Notes under the pieces: model-generated | What the model was told of the DNA's origin: nothing | Seen by the model: the letters and a program-made list of their open reading frames with translations, nothing else | Database searches by the model: none | Shown here: in pieces, positions 42,364 through 50,527 of the stretch | Position numbering within the stretch: the first letter of the stretch is position 1 | How the letters are laid out: every line of letters starts with the position of its first letter | Origin: Candidatus Methanomethylophilaceae archaeon | GTDB taxonomy: Archaea > Thermoplasmatota > Thermoplasmata > Methanomassiliicoccales > Methanomethylophilaceae | DNA length: 64,000 nt | Direction of reading: 5' to 3' | Assembly: GCA_944322255.1 (NCBI GenBank) | Contig: CALUOK010000011.1 | Coordinates: forward strand, 1-64,000 | Translations under genes and position numbers: made by a program

Positions 42364-42978
42364 TCAGATGATCTCCCACTGGATGGTGACCGAGTCGCGG
42401 AACTCCTGGTCCCTGGGGACGGCGTCGACGGCCATGGCGGCCATCATCCTCGCCCTGGGGACGGGTGCGCCGCCCTCGGAGGCGTAGCTGATGGACACGA
42501 TGTCCCCTAGCTTCACGTCCGCGGCCGCCGCCAGCTCCCTGGCCCTGTGCTTGGCGTCCTTCACCGCCGCGGCCCTGGCCTGCCTCATGGGCTCGGTCGG
42601 GTCGCTGACGATGTAAGAGACTCTGAACTCGGGTGCGCCCTCGCAGGATGTCAGAGCCTGGAGCAACTTCCCGAGCGAATCACCCTGCGCTTCGGTCGTT
42701 ATCGATATCCCGTGCATGTAGCGGTAGCCAGAGAACTCCATGTCCCCGGACGCCCCGTTGCGGTACACGGTGTCCACAGAGAAGCTGGTGGTCTTCAGAT
42801 CGTCCATGTCGAACCCAGCCTCACCGATGGACTTCCTCAGGGATGAGAGCGCCTCTGCGGATGCCCTCACCGCCTCCGAATAGTCGTTAGAAGTTCCTAT
42901 GACCTGTCCGTTTATAACCACAGAGTCCGGCGCAGCATATGCGGCCCCACAACCGATTACGGTGATTGTTCTGTCCAT
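42364..42978 (-). CDS. SIMPL-domain (DUF541) protein
   Basis: A 204-residue SIMPL/DUF541 protein. The N-terminal strand ITVIGCGAAYAAPDSVVING and the C-terminal VKDAKHRARELAAAADVKLGDIVSISY are characteristic. Bacterial members form periplasmic ring structures, but here no signal peptide is visible, so it may be cytosolic. The ATG at 42978 is used, and a TTG six bases upstream is in frame. It leads an operon with two transglutaminase-like proteins. Confidence 0.82.
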   Translation of the reverse strand: MDRTITVIGCGAAYAAPDSVVINGQVIGTSNDYSEAVRASAEALSSLRKSIGEAGFDMDDLKTTSFSVDTVYRNGASGDMEFSGYRYMHGISITTEAQGDSLGKLLQALTSCEGAPEFRVSYIVSDPTEPMRQARAAAVKDAKHRARELAAAADVKLGDIVSISYASEGGAPVPRARMMAAMAVDAVPRDQEFRDSVTIQWEII

Positions 42979-43046
42979 ATCCAACTCGAACTCCTATGGT
43001 AAATTTGAGGATATCCGACGTAGATAAACCCTCGTCTATGTGTTTC

Positions 43047-43055
43047 TATTTATAT
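43047..43055 (+). promoter_or_regulatory. TATA box of thiL
   Basis: TATTTATAT, 25-33 bases before the thiL ATG, the distance expected for a leaderless archaeal transcript. An imperfect inverted repeat (ACGTAGA / TCTATGT) lies just upstream at about 43019-43041. Confidence 0.5.
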
Positions 43056-43079
43056 GGACGATTCTTGTTATGAATCGGC

Positions 43080-44042
43080 ATGGTCAGAATCGGCGACATC
43101 GGAGAGCGGCAGTTGATCGAGGATTTTAAGAGCTTCATCAGGCCGGAGGGCATGATCGGCCCGGGCGACGACGCCGCGATCGTCGGCGACGGGGTCGTGG
43201 TCTCCACGGACATAGTGACCTTCGACAGGCACTTCCCGGCCGGGATGTCGTACGAGCAGTTCGGATGGTACTCCGCCGCGGTCAGCTTCAGCGACCTTGC
43301 GGCCATGGGCGCCAGACCCACGGGTTTCCTGGCGGCGCTGGCGCTGCCCCTGGACCTGGAGGCCCAGGCGGCGTACGACATCATGAGCGGAATCGACCAG
43401 TGCTGCGAGTTCTGCGGCACCGGGATCGTGGGCGGGGACACCAAGACCGGCCCGGGGATCGTCGCCGGGACCGCCCTGGGATCCATGGACGGCCGCCATC
43501 CCATGACAAGGTCCGGCGCCAGGCCGGGAGACGTGGTGGCCGTGACCGGTCCCCTCGGATCGCCCGCCGCGGCGTTCATCGCCCTCGACCTTGGCGTCGA
43601 CGCCCCGGAGGCCAAGGACTCCCTGTACGTCCCCATCCCGAAGGTGGCCGAGGGCATCGCCATGGCCGACAGCGGCGCGGTGACGTCGTGCATGGACCTG
43701 TCCGACGGCCTGGGCACCGCCCTCAACACGATATGCGCGTCCTCCGGCGTCGGGATCGACGTGGAGATGGACTTCATACCCCGCGGACCCTGGGTCGACG
43801 AGATGGCCGAGGCCGCCGGTAAACCCGTGAGCGAGCTCCTCCTGGGATGGGGCGGGGAGTACGAGCTCCTGTTCACCGCGGATAGGGACCGCCTCAGGAA
43901 GCTTTACGACGCCGAACTGGAATTCTCCATCATCGGGATGGTGAACGACTCCGGACATCCCGACCTCGTGGAAGACGGGAGGAGGACGAGGATACCCTAT
44001 GGCGAATACCGATCGCGTCGAGGCCAGGTTCTACACACGTGA
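43080..44042 (+). CDS. thiL: Thiamine-monophosphate kinase
   Basis: A 320-residue ThiL of the PurM-like fold. GPGDDAAIV (near 28-36) and the Mg-binding Asp residues, GGDTKTGP (near 118-125), VAVTGPLGSPAAA and MDLSDGLG (near 210) mark the two ATP/Mg sites. It phosphorylates thiamine monophosphate to thiamine diphosphate. Its 3' end overlaps amrS by 44 bases in the same direction. The mRNA is probably leaderless. Confidence 0.92.
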   Translation: MVRIGDIGERQLIEDFKSFIRPEGMIGPGDDAAIVGDGVVVSTDIVTFDRHFPAGMSYEQFGWYSAAVSFSDLAAMGARPTGFLAALALPLDLEAQAAYDIMSGIDQCCEFCGTGIVGGDTKTGPGIVAGTALGSMDGRHPMTRSGARPGDVVAVTGPLGSPAAAFIALDLGVDAPEAKDSLYVPIPKVAEGIAMADSGAVTSCMDLSDGLGTALNTICASSGVGIDVEMDFIPRGPWVDEMAEAAGKPVSELLLGWGGEYELLFTADRDRLRKLYDAELEFSIIGMVNDSGHPDLVEDGRRTRIPYGEYRSRRGQVLHT

Positions 44043-45009
44043 TGGCGACGGCTACGTATGCGGGCTCTGCCCGCACGCGTGCAGGCTCAAGCCCGGGCAG
44101 TACGGGAGGTGCGGCTCCAGGAGGGCCGACGAGGACATGCTCGTGGCGTACTCCTACGGGAAGGTGTCCTCCATGTGCGTGGACCCCGTGGAGAAGAAGC
44201 CCCTGTTCCACTACAGGCCGCACTCCAGATGCTTCTCCGTCGGCAGCGTCGGATGCAACATCAGATGCAGGCACTGCCAGAACTACTCCATATCGATGAT
44301 GTCCTACGGCAAGAAGCGCACCACGTACGAATCCCCTCGGGAACTCGTCGGCATGTGCAGGCACGAGGGGCAGGACATCATAGCGTTCACCTACAACGAG
44401 CCGGGGATCTGGTTCGAGTACATCATGGACGTGATGGCCGAGGACCCGGACCTGCACCTGGTGCTGGTCACCAACGGGTTCCTGAACGAGGAGCCACTCA
44501 GGCAGCTTTGCCATGTCGCCGACGCGTTCAACATGGACGTCAAGGGGTTCACCGAGGAGTTCTACGGGAGGATATGCGACGGACATCTGGCCGACGTCCT
44601 CAGGTCGGCTGAGATCGTCCATGAGGAGGGCGTGCACCTGGAGCTCACCTACCTCGTGATACCGGGGCTCAACGACTCAGAGGACGACGTCGGACGCTTC
44701 TGCGAATGGGTCAGGGACACCCTGGACCCGGACGTGCCGGTGCACTTCACCCGCTTCCACCCGGACTACGAGATGACCGACGTACCGATGACCCCCGTGG
44801 ACACCGTGATGAGATGCAGGGAGATCGGGATGGAGCGGGGGCTGAACTACGTGTACGTCGGGAACGTGCTCACGGAGGACGGGGACAACACCTACTGCCC
44901 GGAGTGCGGGGAGGCCGTGGTGAAGCGCCTCGGATACCTTGTGAACGTGGTGGGCCTCGACGGGGACAGGTGCTCCAACTGCGGCCATCGCATCCCGATC
45001 ATACGCTGA
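43999..45009 (+). CDS. amrS: AmmeMemoRadiSam system radical SAM enzyme
   Basis: A 336-residue radical SAM protein of the AmrS (PflA-like) family. The [4Fe-4S] motif is C86-x3-C90-x2-C93 (GCNIRCRHC), preceded by a Cys-rich N-terminal zinc-like region (CGLCPHAC and GRCGS) and followed at the C-terminus by a rubredoxin-type knuckle (CPECGE...CSNCGH). Its usual partners are Memo-like and AMMECR1 proteins, not present in the window. Function is uncertain, with methyl or modification chemistry proposed. It converges on the prepilin peptidase with 11 bases of overlap. Confidence 0.9.
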   Translation: MANTDRVEARFYTRDGDGYVCGLCPHACRLKPGQYGRCGSRRADEDMLVAYSYGKVSSMCVDPVEKKPLFHYRPHSRCFSVGSVGCNIRCRHCQNYSISMMSYGKKRTTYESPRELVGMCRHEGQDIIAFTYNEPGIWFEYIMDVMAEDPDLHLVLVTNGFLNEEPLRQLCHVADAFNMDVKGFTEEFYGRICDGHLADVLRSAEIVHEEGVHLELTYLVIPGLNDSEDDVGRFCEWVRDTLDPDVPVHFTRFHPDYEMTDVPMTPVDTVMRCREIGMERGLNYVYVGNVLTEDGDNTYCPECGEAVVKRLGYLVNVVGLDGDRCSNCGHRIPIIR

Positions 45010-45841
45010 GCAGCGGTGCCATCGGGCTCCCCAGAACGACGACGACCGCGAAGGACACGGCCACCGGCAACACGAAGGGGATCATCGGCGTCACCATGAC
45101 CCTCTCGATTCCCGCCGCTTCCATCTCGTCGAGGATCCTCTCCCTGGAGTCGTAGTCCCTGCTTGGGACCTTCTCACCGTCCGCCACCCTCTCCACGGGC
45201 CACACGAACGCCGTCCTGGCCCGGCCCACGTCCATCGGGAACGCCGTGAGCATGCGCCTCCCGCGATACCCCTGGCGGAGGTTGACGCACAGCACGTAAA
45301 AGACGGACGACAGGGACAGAGCCAGCGACACCACCATCACGGACATGGAGAGGTTGGCGACCAGGGACTCCGGCTGGTCCACGACCCACAGGAGGGGCAG
45401 CGGATCGGAGACCGGGTACACCGGGAACGCCAGCGCCAGGGACATCAGGCACTTGGCGTCGGCCCCGCCGCGGAGCAGCCCTGTCAGATACATGGCGTAG
45501 AACAGGAGGTACATGGCCAGGGCCGACAGGCCTGCGTACCGCACCCATCCCGAATCTTCCGTGAGCGCCGGGACGGACATGAGAACGACAGCGGCCGCGA
45601 TGACCAGCACAGCCCTGAATCCGTCAAGCCTCTCTGAAAGCATGCACGCGGCCAGCATGACGGACCCCAGCAGAACGCAGACCGACAGCCCCTGCACCGA
45701 CAGGAGGCAGAGAACCGGCCCAATAACACCTATCACCGCCCAGTGCCAGTCGGGCACCTCGCGGATGCGCAGGTCGCATGCCGCCGCATGGGCCAGCACC
45801 ACAACCGGAACGGCCACCCACAGCGCTGCAAGAACGTCCAT
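44999..45841 (-). CDS. Archaeal prepilin peptidase (A24 family)
   Basis: A 280-residue membrane aspartyl protease of the A24 family. The first catalytic Asp is in ACDLRIREVPD (near 22-32), the second in GGADAKCL (GxxD, near 127-134). There are about six membrane helices and a soluble C-terminal loop. It cleaves class III signal peptides of archaeal pilins or archaellins. No pilin gene is in the window. Confidence 0.85.
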   Translation of the reverse strand: MDVLAALWVAVPVVVLAHAAACDLRIREVPDWHWAVIGVIGPVLCLLSVQGLSVCVLLGSVMLAACMLSERLDGFRAVLVIAAAVVLMSVPALTEDSGWVRYAGLSALAMYLLFYAMYLTGLLRGGADAKCLMSLALAFPVYPVSDPLPLLWVVDQPESLVANLSMSVMVVSLALSLSSVFYVLCVNLRQGYRGRRMLTAFPMDVGRARTAFVWPVERVADGEKVPSRDYDSRERILDEMEAAGIERVMVTPMIPFVLPVAVSFAVVVVLGSPMAPLLSV

Positions 45842-45941
45842 ACCGCGACGACGATCGGACCCCTCTTAAAGCCTGGCCGTGGAATCTATACGGCAACGTC
45901 ATCGCAACATGTTCTGAATCGCGGAGGTCTCCACTAAATAG

Positions 45942-45950
45942 TTTATATAC
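45942..45950 (+). promoter_or_regulatory. TATA box of the MscS channel gene
   Basis: TTTATATAC, 21-29 bases upstream of the ATG at 45971. The transcript should be leaderless. Confidence 0.55.
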
Positions 45951-45970
45951 TGCGTCAAAATCGCAAACCC

Positions 45971-47599
45971 ATGAACATCAGGAAGACGACGGTCCTGCTG
46001 CTGATCGCGGCCATCCTCGCAGTGGCCGTGCCGTCCGCCCTCACGGAATCGCCGGACGCGGCAACGTCCGACAACGTCATCGTGAACGTCGGCGACGGTG
46101 GAGACTTCATCCACATGGACCTCAACAGCAACTCCAGCAGCACGGTCGTGGTGTACATCACCAACCTGTCGTCCAGCTACCTGAGCCTGGACGTCCCGGG
46201 CCTGGAGAACGACGCCTTCTCGATGACGTCGTCGATCTCCGTCAACGGGGTGGCATCCAACATCCTGTACCCCGCGGGCGACGCGGAAGGGAGGCACATC
46301 GCCATCCTGACCCTGGTGTTCACCGCGGACCGTCTGGCGGACACGCAGACCTACACCGGCACAGTGGACCTTACATTCACCGACCTGGGGATGGCGCCGT
46401 CGGAGGGGAACGTGTTCCATGTAACGATCCCCGCGACCCTGGACGTCAACTCCGTGTACACCTCGGAGGGTTCCTTCAACCAGTTCTTCGGGATTTTCCC
46501 CAACACCCTGTCCGAGCCCTTCAACAAACCCTGGTTCACCGCACTGGTGACATTCGTCCTCTGGATCGTCATCACCGTGGTCGTCTGCGAGGCGGTCATC
46601 CCGTTCTTCACGAAGTTCGCCGGCACCAGGAAGACGCCCGCGGAGAAGGACAAGCTCAGGAACACCCTGACCAAGACCATCTCCGTGCTGATGATCGTCG
46701 TCGCCGTCAACGAGTGCCTGAACATCGTCGGCACCAGCGCCGAGATCATGAGCCTGGTGTCGACATGGTCGCTGGTGCTGTACGTGATATTCGGCGGCAT
46801 CATAGCCTGGCAGATCTACCTGTTCATAATCACCACGATACTGAACGGAATAGACGAGGCCGTTGACGTCAAGGGCATCGACAACTCCCTCATCCCGCTG
46901 TTCAAGATGATCGGCAGGATCGTAATATGCGTCATGGCCGCGACGATCATCCTCGCCGCGTTCGGCGTGGACCTGGCGGGCATCATGGTCAGCGCCGGGG
47001 TCATCACCCTGGGAATCACCTTCGGAGCCCAGGAGATCATCAGCCAGTTCTTCAGCGGCGTGGTCCTCCTGTCCACGAGGCCGTTCAAGAAGGGAGACTA
47101 CATCAGCTTGAACGGCACCACGTACATCGTCCACAAGGTCAGGCTGATGTACACCGAGTTCGAGAACTGGGACAGGGACCAGATCGTGACCATGCCCAAC
47201 AACGCGGTCACATCGGCCACCATGATCAACTACACCAAGGGCGACCCCAGGACCAGGATCTTCATCTACATGTCCGTGGCGTACGACACGAACCTCACCC
47301 TTGCCAAGGAGCTGATGATCCAGGCCGCGAACATGCACCCCCACGTGATCAAGGACAAGACCTGCGTCCCGCCCAACACCAGGCTCACCAACTTCCTGGA
47401 CTCCGGGATCGAGTACAGACTCGCCTGCTACGTGGACAACTACGATCTGAGCGCCCACTACGCCGGGCAGATCAGGGAGATCATCTACAAGCTGTTCAAG
47501 GACAACGGCATCGAGATCCCGTACAACAGGCTCCAGATCGACATCCTGAGCGACTGCGACGGGAAGAAAAGGCCGACGGACGACACTCCGGACGACTGA
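45971..47599 (+). CDS. MscS-family mechanosensitive channel with exported N-terminal domain
   Basis: A 542-residue protein. A signal peptide (1-25) is followed by an extracytoplasmic beta-rich domain (about 30-165), then four membrane helices. The MscS pore helix and beta domain follow (VITLGITFGAQEIISQFFSG near 338-357, then VLLSTRPFKKGDYISLNG), ending in the cytosolic vestibule. It opens under membrane tension to release solutes. The N-terminal domain resembles the NPCBM-associated/NEW3 beta-sandwich of archaeal surface proteins and is unusual for MscS. Alternative function as an ion or osmolyte valve is possible. Confidence 0.87.
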   Translation: MNIRKTTVLLLIAAILAVAVPSALTESPDAATSDNVIVNVGDGGDFIHMDLNSNSSSTVVVYITNLSSSYLSLDVPGLENDAFSMTSSISVNGVASNILYPAGDAEGRHIAILTLVFTADRLADTQTYTGTVDLTFTDLGMAPSEGNVFHVTIPATLDVNSVYTSEGSFNQFFGIFPNTLSEPFNKPWFTALVTFVLWIVITVVVCEAVIPFFTKFAGTRKTPAEKDKLRNTLTKTISVLMIVVAVNECLNIVGTSAEIMSLVSTWSLVLYVIFGGIIAWQIYLFIITTILNGIDEAVDVKGIDNSLIPLFKMIGRIVICVMAATIILAAFGVDLAGIMVSAGVITLGITFGAQEIISQFFSGVVLLSTRPFKKGDYISLNGTTYIVHKVRLMYTEFENWDRDQIVTMPNNAVTSATMINYTKGDPRTRIFIYMSVAYDTNLTLAKELMIQAANMHPHVIKDKTCVPPNTRLTNFLDSGIEYRLACYVDNYDLSAHYAGQIREIIYKLFKDNGIEIPYNRLQIDILSDCDGKKRPTDDTPDD

Positions 47600-47604
47600 G
47601 CCGT

Positions 47605-47705
47605 TTCTGCGGAATCCGCAGAACATCCAAACCGTTTACCCCCTTTTATCTCGAATGACTGTGGAATCCGTCCGAAAGACCACGGATTCCCACAATTTAT
47701 ATAAT
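47605..47705 (+). promoter_or_regulatory. Inverted repeats and TATA box before the Lrp-lysine operon
   Basis: A palindrome with 9-bp arms TTCTGCGGA / TCCGCAGAA around a single A (47605-47623) is followed by GTGGAATCCGT / ACGGATTCCCAC (47661-47693), paired except for one extra C, directly before the TATA box TTTATATAAT (47696-47705). All share the core GGAATCC. Their position suits autoregulation by the Lrp protein, although the first palindrome could also be a terminator of the channel gene. Confidence 0.5.
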
Positions 47706-47753
47706 ATCAAAGAATGCAAGCAAGCATAGCCGAAAGGATGCGGGGGTTTTAGG

Positions 47754-48173
47754 ATAGACAACCTTGACAAGAGGATCATCGAGATAATGAAGAAGGATTC
47801 CAGATGTCCCTTCGTCGAGATCGCCAACCAGCTTGGAGTCTCCGAGGGCACGGTACGCAGCAGGGTCCACAGGATGACCGAGGAGGGCATAATCCGCGGG
47901 TTCACCATCAAGACAAGTTCGCGCAACGTGAAGGCACTCGTCGAGATCCGCATCGACGTCAACACCGACACCCAGGAGATCGCCAAGGAGCTGGCCAGCT
48001 ACGACGGCGTCACCGAGGTGTTCGAGGTCACCGGCGACCAGGACATCATCGCCATCGTCGACGTCGAATCGTCCCAGCATCTGAACGACATCATCGAGAG
48101 GGTCAGACGCTACGACAACATCCTCAGCACCAGGACGCGCCTCATCCTCAAGGAGCATTTCGGGGAGGCATGA
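47754..48173 (+). CDS. Lrp/AsnC-family regulator, start codon not canonical
   Basis: A ~139-residue Lrp/AsnC protein. The HTH lies near the N-terminus (CPFVEIANQLGVSEGTVRSRVHRM), followed by the RAM domain (VKALVEIRIDVNTDTQEIAKEL, VFEVTGDQDIIAIVDV). Family proteins start with a D-x-x-D-x-x-I helix. Here that sequence (IDNLDKRIIEIM) begins before the first in-frame ATG (47787), and no ATG, GTG or TTG precedes it. Either ATA at 47754 is used or the ATG at 47738 is out of frame by one base in a GGGGGTTTT run (see findings). It is followed one base later by dapA, so it probably regulates lysine synthesis. Confidence 0.8.
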   Translation: MDNLDKRIIEIMKKDSRCPFVEIANQLGVSEGTVRSRVHRMTEEGIIRGFTIKTSSRNVKALVEIRIDVNTDTQEIAKELASYDGVTEVFEVTGDQDIIAIVDVESSQHLNDIIERVRRYDNILSTRTRLILKEHFGEA

Positions 48174-48174
48174 C

Positions 48175-49047
48175 ATGTTCGCAGGCACAGGCACAGCACT
48201 CATCACACCGTTCACCAAGGACGGGCAGATAGACGAGGAGTCCCTCAGGAGACTCGTCAACTTCCAGGAGGACAACGGGGTGAACACCCTCATCCCCTGC
48301 GGCTCCACCGGCGAGTCCGCCATGCTGTCCCACGAGGAGCACCTCAGGGTCATCAGCATCGTCAGGGATGAGGCCAAGAAGGCCAAGGTCCTGGCCGGGG
48401 CCGGCAGCAACTGCACCACCGAGGCGGTGGGGCTCAGCAAGAGCGCCGAGGACCTGGGCGCGGACGGCATCCTGTCCATCTCCCCCTACTACGTCAAGCC
48501 CACACAGGAGGGCATCTTCCAGCACTACAAGGCCATCGAGGAGGCCATCGACATCCCGATCATCGTCTACAACATCCCCGGGAGGACAGGGTCGAACATC
48601 ACCGTCGACACCATGCTCAGGCTCGCCGAGCTCCCCGGGATCGTGGGTGTGAAGGAGGCCAGCGGGAACATGTCCCAGATCCAGAACATCATCGCCAGGA
48701 GGCCGGAGGGCTTCGAGGTCCTGTCCGGAGACGACAGCATCACCCTGGCGCTGATGAGCATGGGAGCCGACGGGGTCATCTCCGTCACCTCCAACTGCTG
48801 CCCCGGACTGGTCTCGGAGATGGTCCGCAACGCGCAGTCCGACCAGTTCGAGATCGCCAAGTCGATCCACAACAAGCTCCTCCCCATCTTCGGAGCCCTT
48901 TTCTGCGAGTCCAACCCCATCCCGATCAAGTACGTGATGGGCATCATGGGATACGGCGACGGGCGCCCCAGGCTCCCGCTCACCCCCCTGTCCGAGAGCG
49001 GCAAGGCCGTGCTGGACCCCATCCTCAGGGACCTGGGGATAGCATGA
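48175..49047 (+). CDS. dapA: 4-hydroxy-tetrahydrodipicolinate synthase
   Basis: A 290-residue TIM-barrel aldolase. The features are GTGTALITPF (start), PCGSTGESAML (substrate loop, near 41-51), the YNIPGRTG tyrosine site, and the Schiff-base Lys in GVKEASGN (near 159-166). It condenses pyruvate with aspartate semialdehyde in lysine and diaminopimelate synthesis. It is co-transcribed with the Lrp gene (one-base gap) and is followed 124 bases later by lysC. Confidence 0.93.
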   Translation: MFAGTGTALITPFTKDGQIDEESLRRLVNFQEDNGVNTLIPCGSTGESAMLSHEEHLRVISIVRDEAKKAKVLAGAGSNCTTEAVGLSKSAEDLGADGILSISPYYVKPTQEGIFQHYKAIEEAIDIPIIVYNIPGRTGSNITVDTMLRLAELPGIVGVKEASGNMSQIQNIIARRPEGFEVLSGDDSITLALMSMGADGVISVTSNCCPGLVSEMVRNAQSDQFEIAKSIHNKLLPIFGALFCESNPIPIKYVMGIMGYGDGRPRLPLTPLSESGKAVLDPILRDLGIA

Positions 49048-49171
49048 GGGGACCCCGGACCCCCTCCTGCGAAAACGGACGGGCGGACCCCGTCCACAAC
49101 CGCTTTTCCGGAAACACCCGCCCCGACGCCCAGGGCGCCCGCGGGAACCACATGATAGAGGTGCCTGATCT

Positions 49172-50527
49172 ATGATCACAGTAATGAAGTTCGGGGGCAC
49201 CAGCGTCGGTAGCGCCGAGGCCCTGAACAGAGTGGCGAACATCATCGCCAACAAGGACGGCGAGAAGGTCGTGGTCGTGTCCGCGATGTCCGGGATCACC
49301 AACTTCCTGGTCAGCATCGTCGACAACCCCCTCACGGACCTGGAGAACGTGCTCGAGCAGTTCGAGGAGAAGCACCTCGCCACCGCCGCGCAGCTCTTCG
49401 ACGGCGAGACCATGGAGGAGTTCAGGAAGGAGTTCGACGCCAGGATGGCCGGGCTCAGGGCGGCCGTGTCCGCCGACAGGGACGACCCCTTCTACGGGGA
49501 CGCGGTGGTCTCCCAGGGCGAGAGGTTCTCCTCGCTCATCCTCGCCTACGTGCTGAGGTCCATGGGACACAAGTCCGTGGCCCTAACCTCCGAGGACGCC
49601 GGCATCGTGGCCGTCGGACAATCCATGTCCGGCTCCGCCGACCTCCTGAACACCGCCACCGGCATGACCATGAAGGTCAAACCCCTGCTCTCCATGGGAG
49701 TCATCCCCATCATCACCGGGTTCTACGGAGTCAACAGCCAGAAGAAGCCCCTGACATTCGGCAGGGGAGGCTCCGACTACTCCGCCGCCGTGGTGGCCAA
49801 CGCCATGGACGCGGACCTCCTGGAGATCTGGACCGACGTGGACGGCTTCATGTCCGCCGACCCCAGGATCGTGGAGGGCGCGGTGAAGATCGACGAGATG
49901 AACTTCGGGGAGGCCGCGGAGCTGGCCTACTTCGGCGCCAAGGTCCTGCACCCCAGGACCATCGAGCCCGTGAGGCTGAAGCACATCCCCCTGAAGGTGA
50001 AGAACTCGTTCAAGCCGGAGGAGCCCGGCACCCTGATCCACCACCTCAGGAGGTCCAGCGACAGGCTCCTGAAGAGCGTGGCGGCGAAGACCGACCTCTC
50101 CATCATCACCATCAGCTCGGCGGAGATCGCCTACAGGCCGGCCATGGTCGCCAGGATCATAGAGAAGATCGCCGACATCAACGTCATAATCTACTCCATC
50201 TCGACGTCGCTCTCCACGGTGGCGTTCCTCGTCCACAACAACGACGTGAAGCTCACCCTCAGGCAGCTCAACGGCCTGAGCGGAGGGGACATCGAGAGGA
50301 TAGACGTCAAGAACAACGTCGCCCTCATCTGCGCCGTCGGGGACAACCTCCTCGACAAGTGCGGAGTGTCGGGCGACATCTTCTCCGCCGTCAAGGAGGC
50401 GGAGGCGAACGTGGAGATGATCTCCGAGGGGGCGTCGGACGTCTCCCTCAACTTCGTCGTCCCCATGAGCAAGGTCGTGGACGTCGTCAGGGCGCTGCAC
50501 GACAAATACATCGGAGTGGTCCAATGA
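49172..50527 (+). CDS. lysC: Aspartate kinase
   Basis: A 451-residue aspartokinase. The kinase domain starts MKFGGTSVGSAEAL, with GFYGVN, FGRGGSDYSA and EIWTDVDG motifs. The C-terminal part has tandem ACT domains (about 305-450) for feedback control by lysine or threonine. The first step of the aspartate family. It lies just ahead of lysA, whose start overlaps its stop. The 124 bases before it hold a GC-rich inverted-repeat region but no obvious promoter. Confidence 0.93.
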   Translation: MITVMKFGGTSVGSAEALNRVANIIANKDGEKVVVVSAMSGITNFLVSIVDNPLTDLENVLEQFEEKHLATAAQLFDGETMEEFRKEFDARMAGLRAAVSADRDDPFYGDAVVSQGERFSSLILAYVLRSMGHKSVALTSEDAGIVAVGQSMSGSADLLNTATGMTMKVKPLLSMGVIPIITGFYGVNSQKKPLTFGRGGSDYSAAVVANAMDADLLEIWTDVDGFMSADPRIVEGAVKIDEMNFGEAAELAYFGAKVLHPRTIEPVRLKHIPLKVKNSFKPEEPGTLIHHLRRSSDRLLKSVAAKTDLSIITISSAEIAYRPAMVARIIEKIADINVIIYSISTSLSTVAFLVHNNDVKLTLRQLNGLSGGDIERIDVKNNVALICAVGDNLLDKCGVSGDIFSAVKEAEANVEMISEGASDVSLNFVVPMSKVVDVVRALHDKYIGVVQ

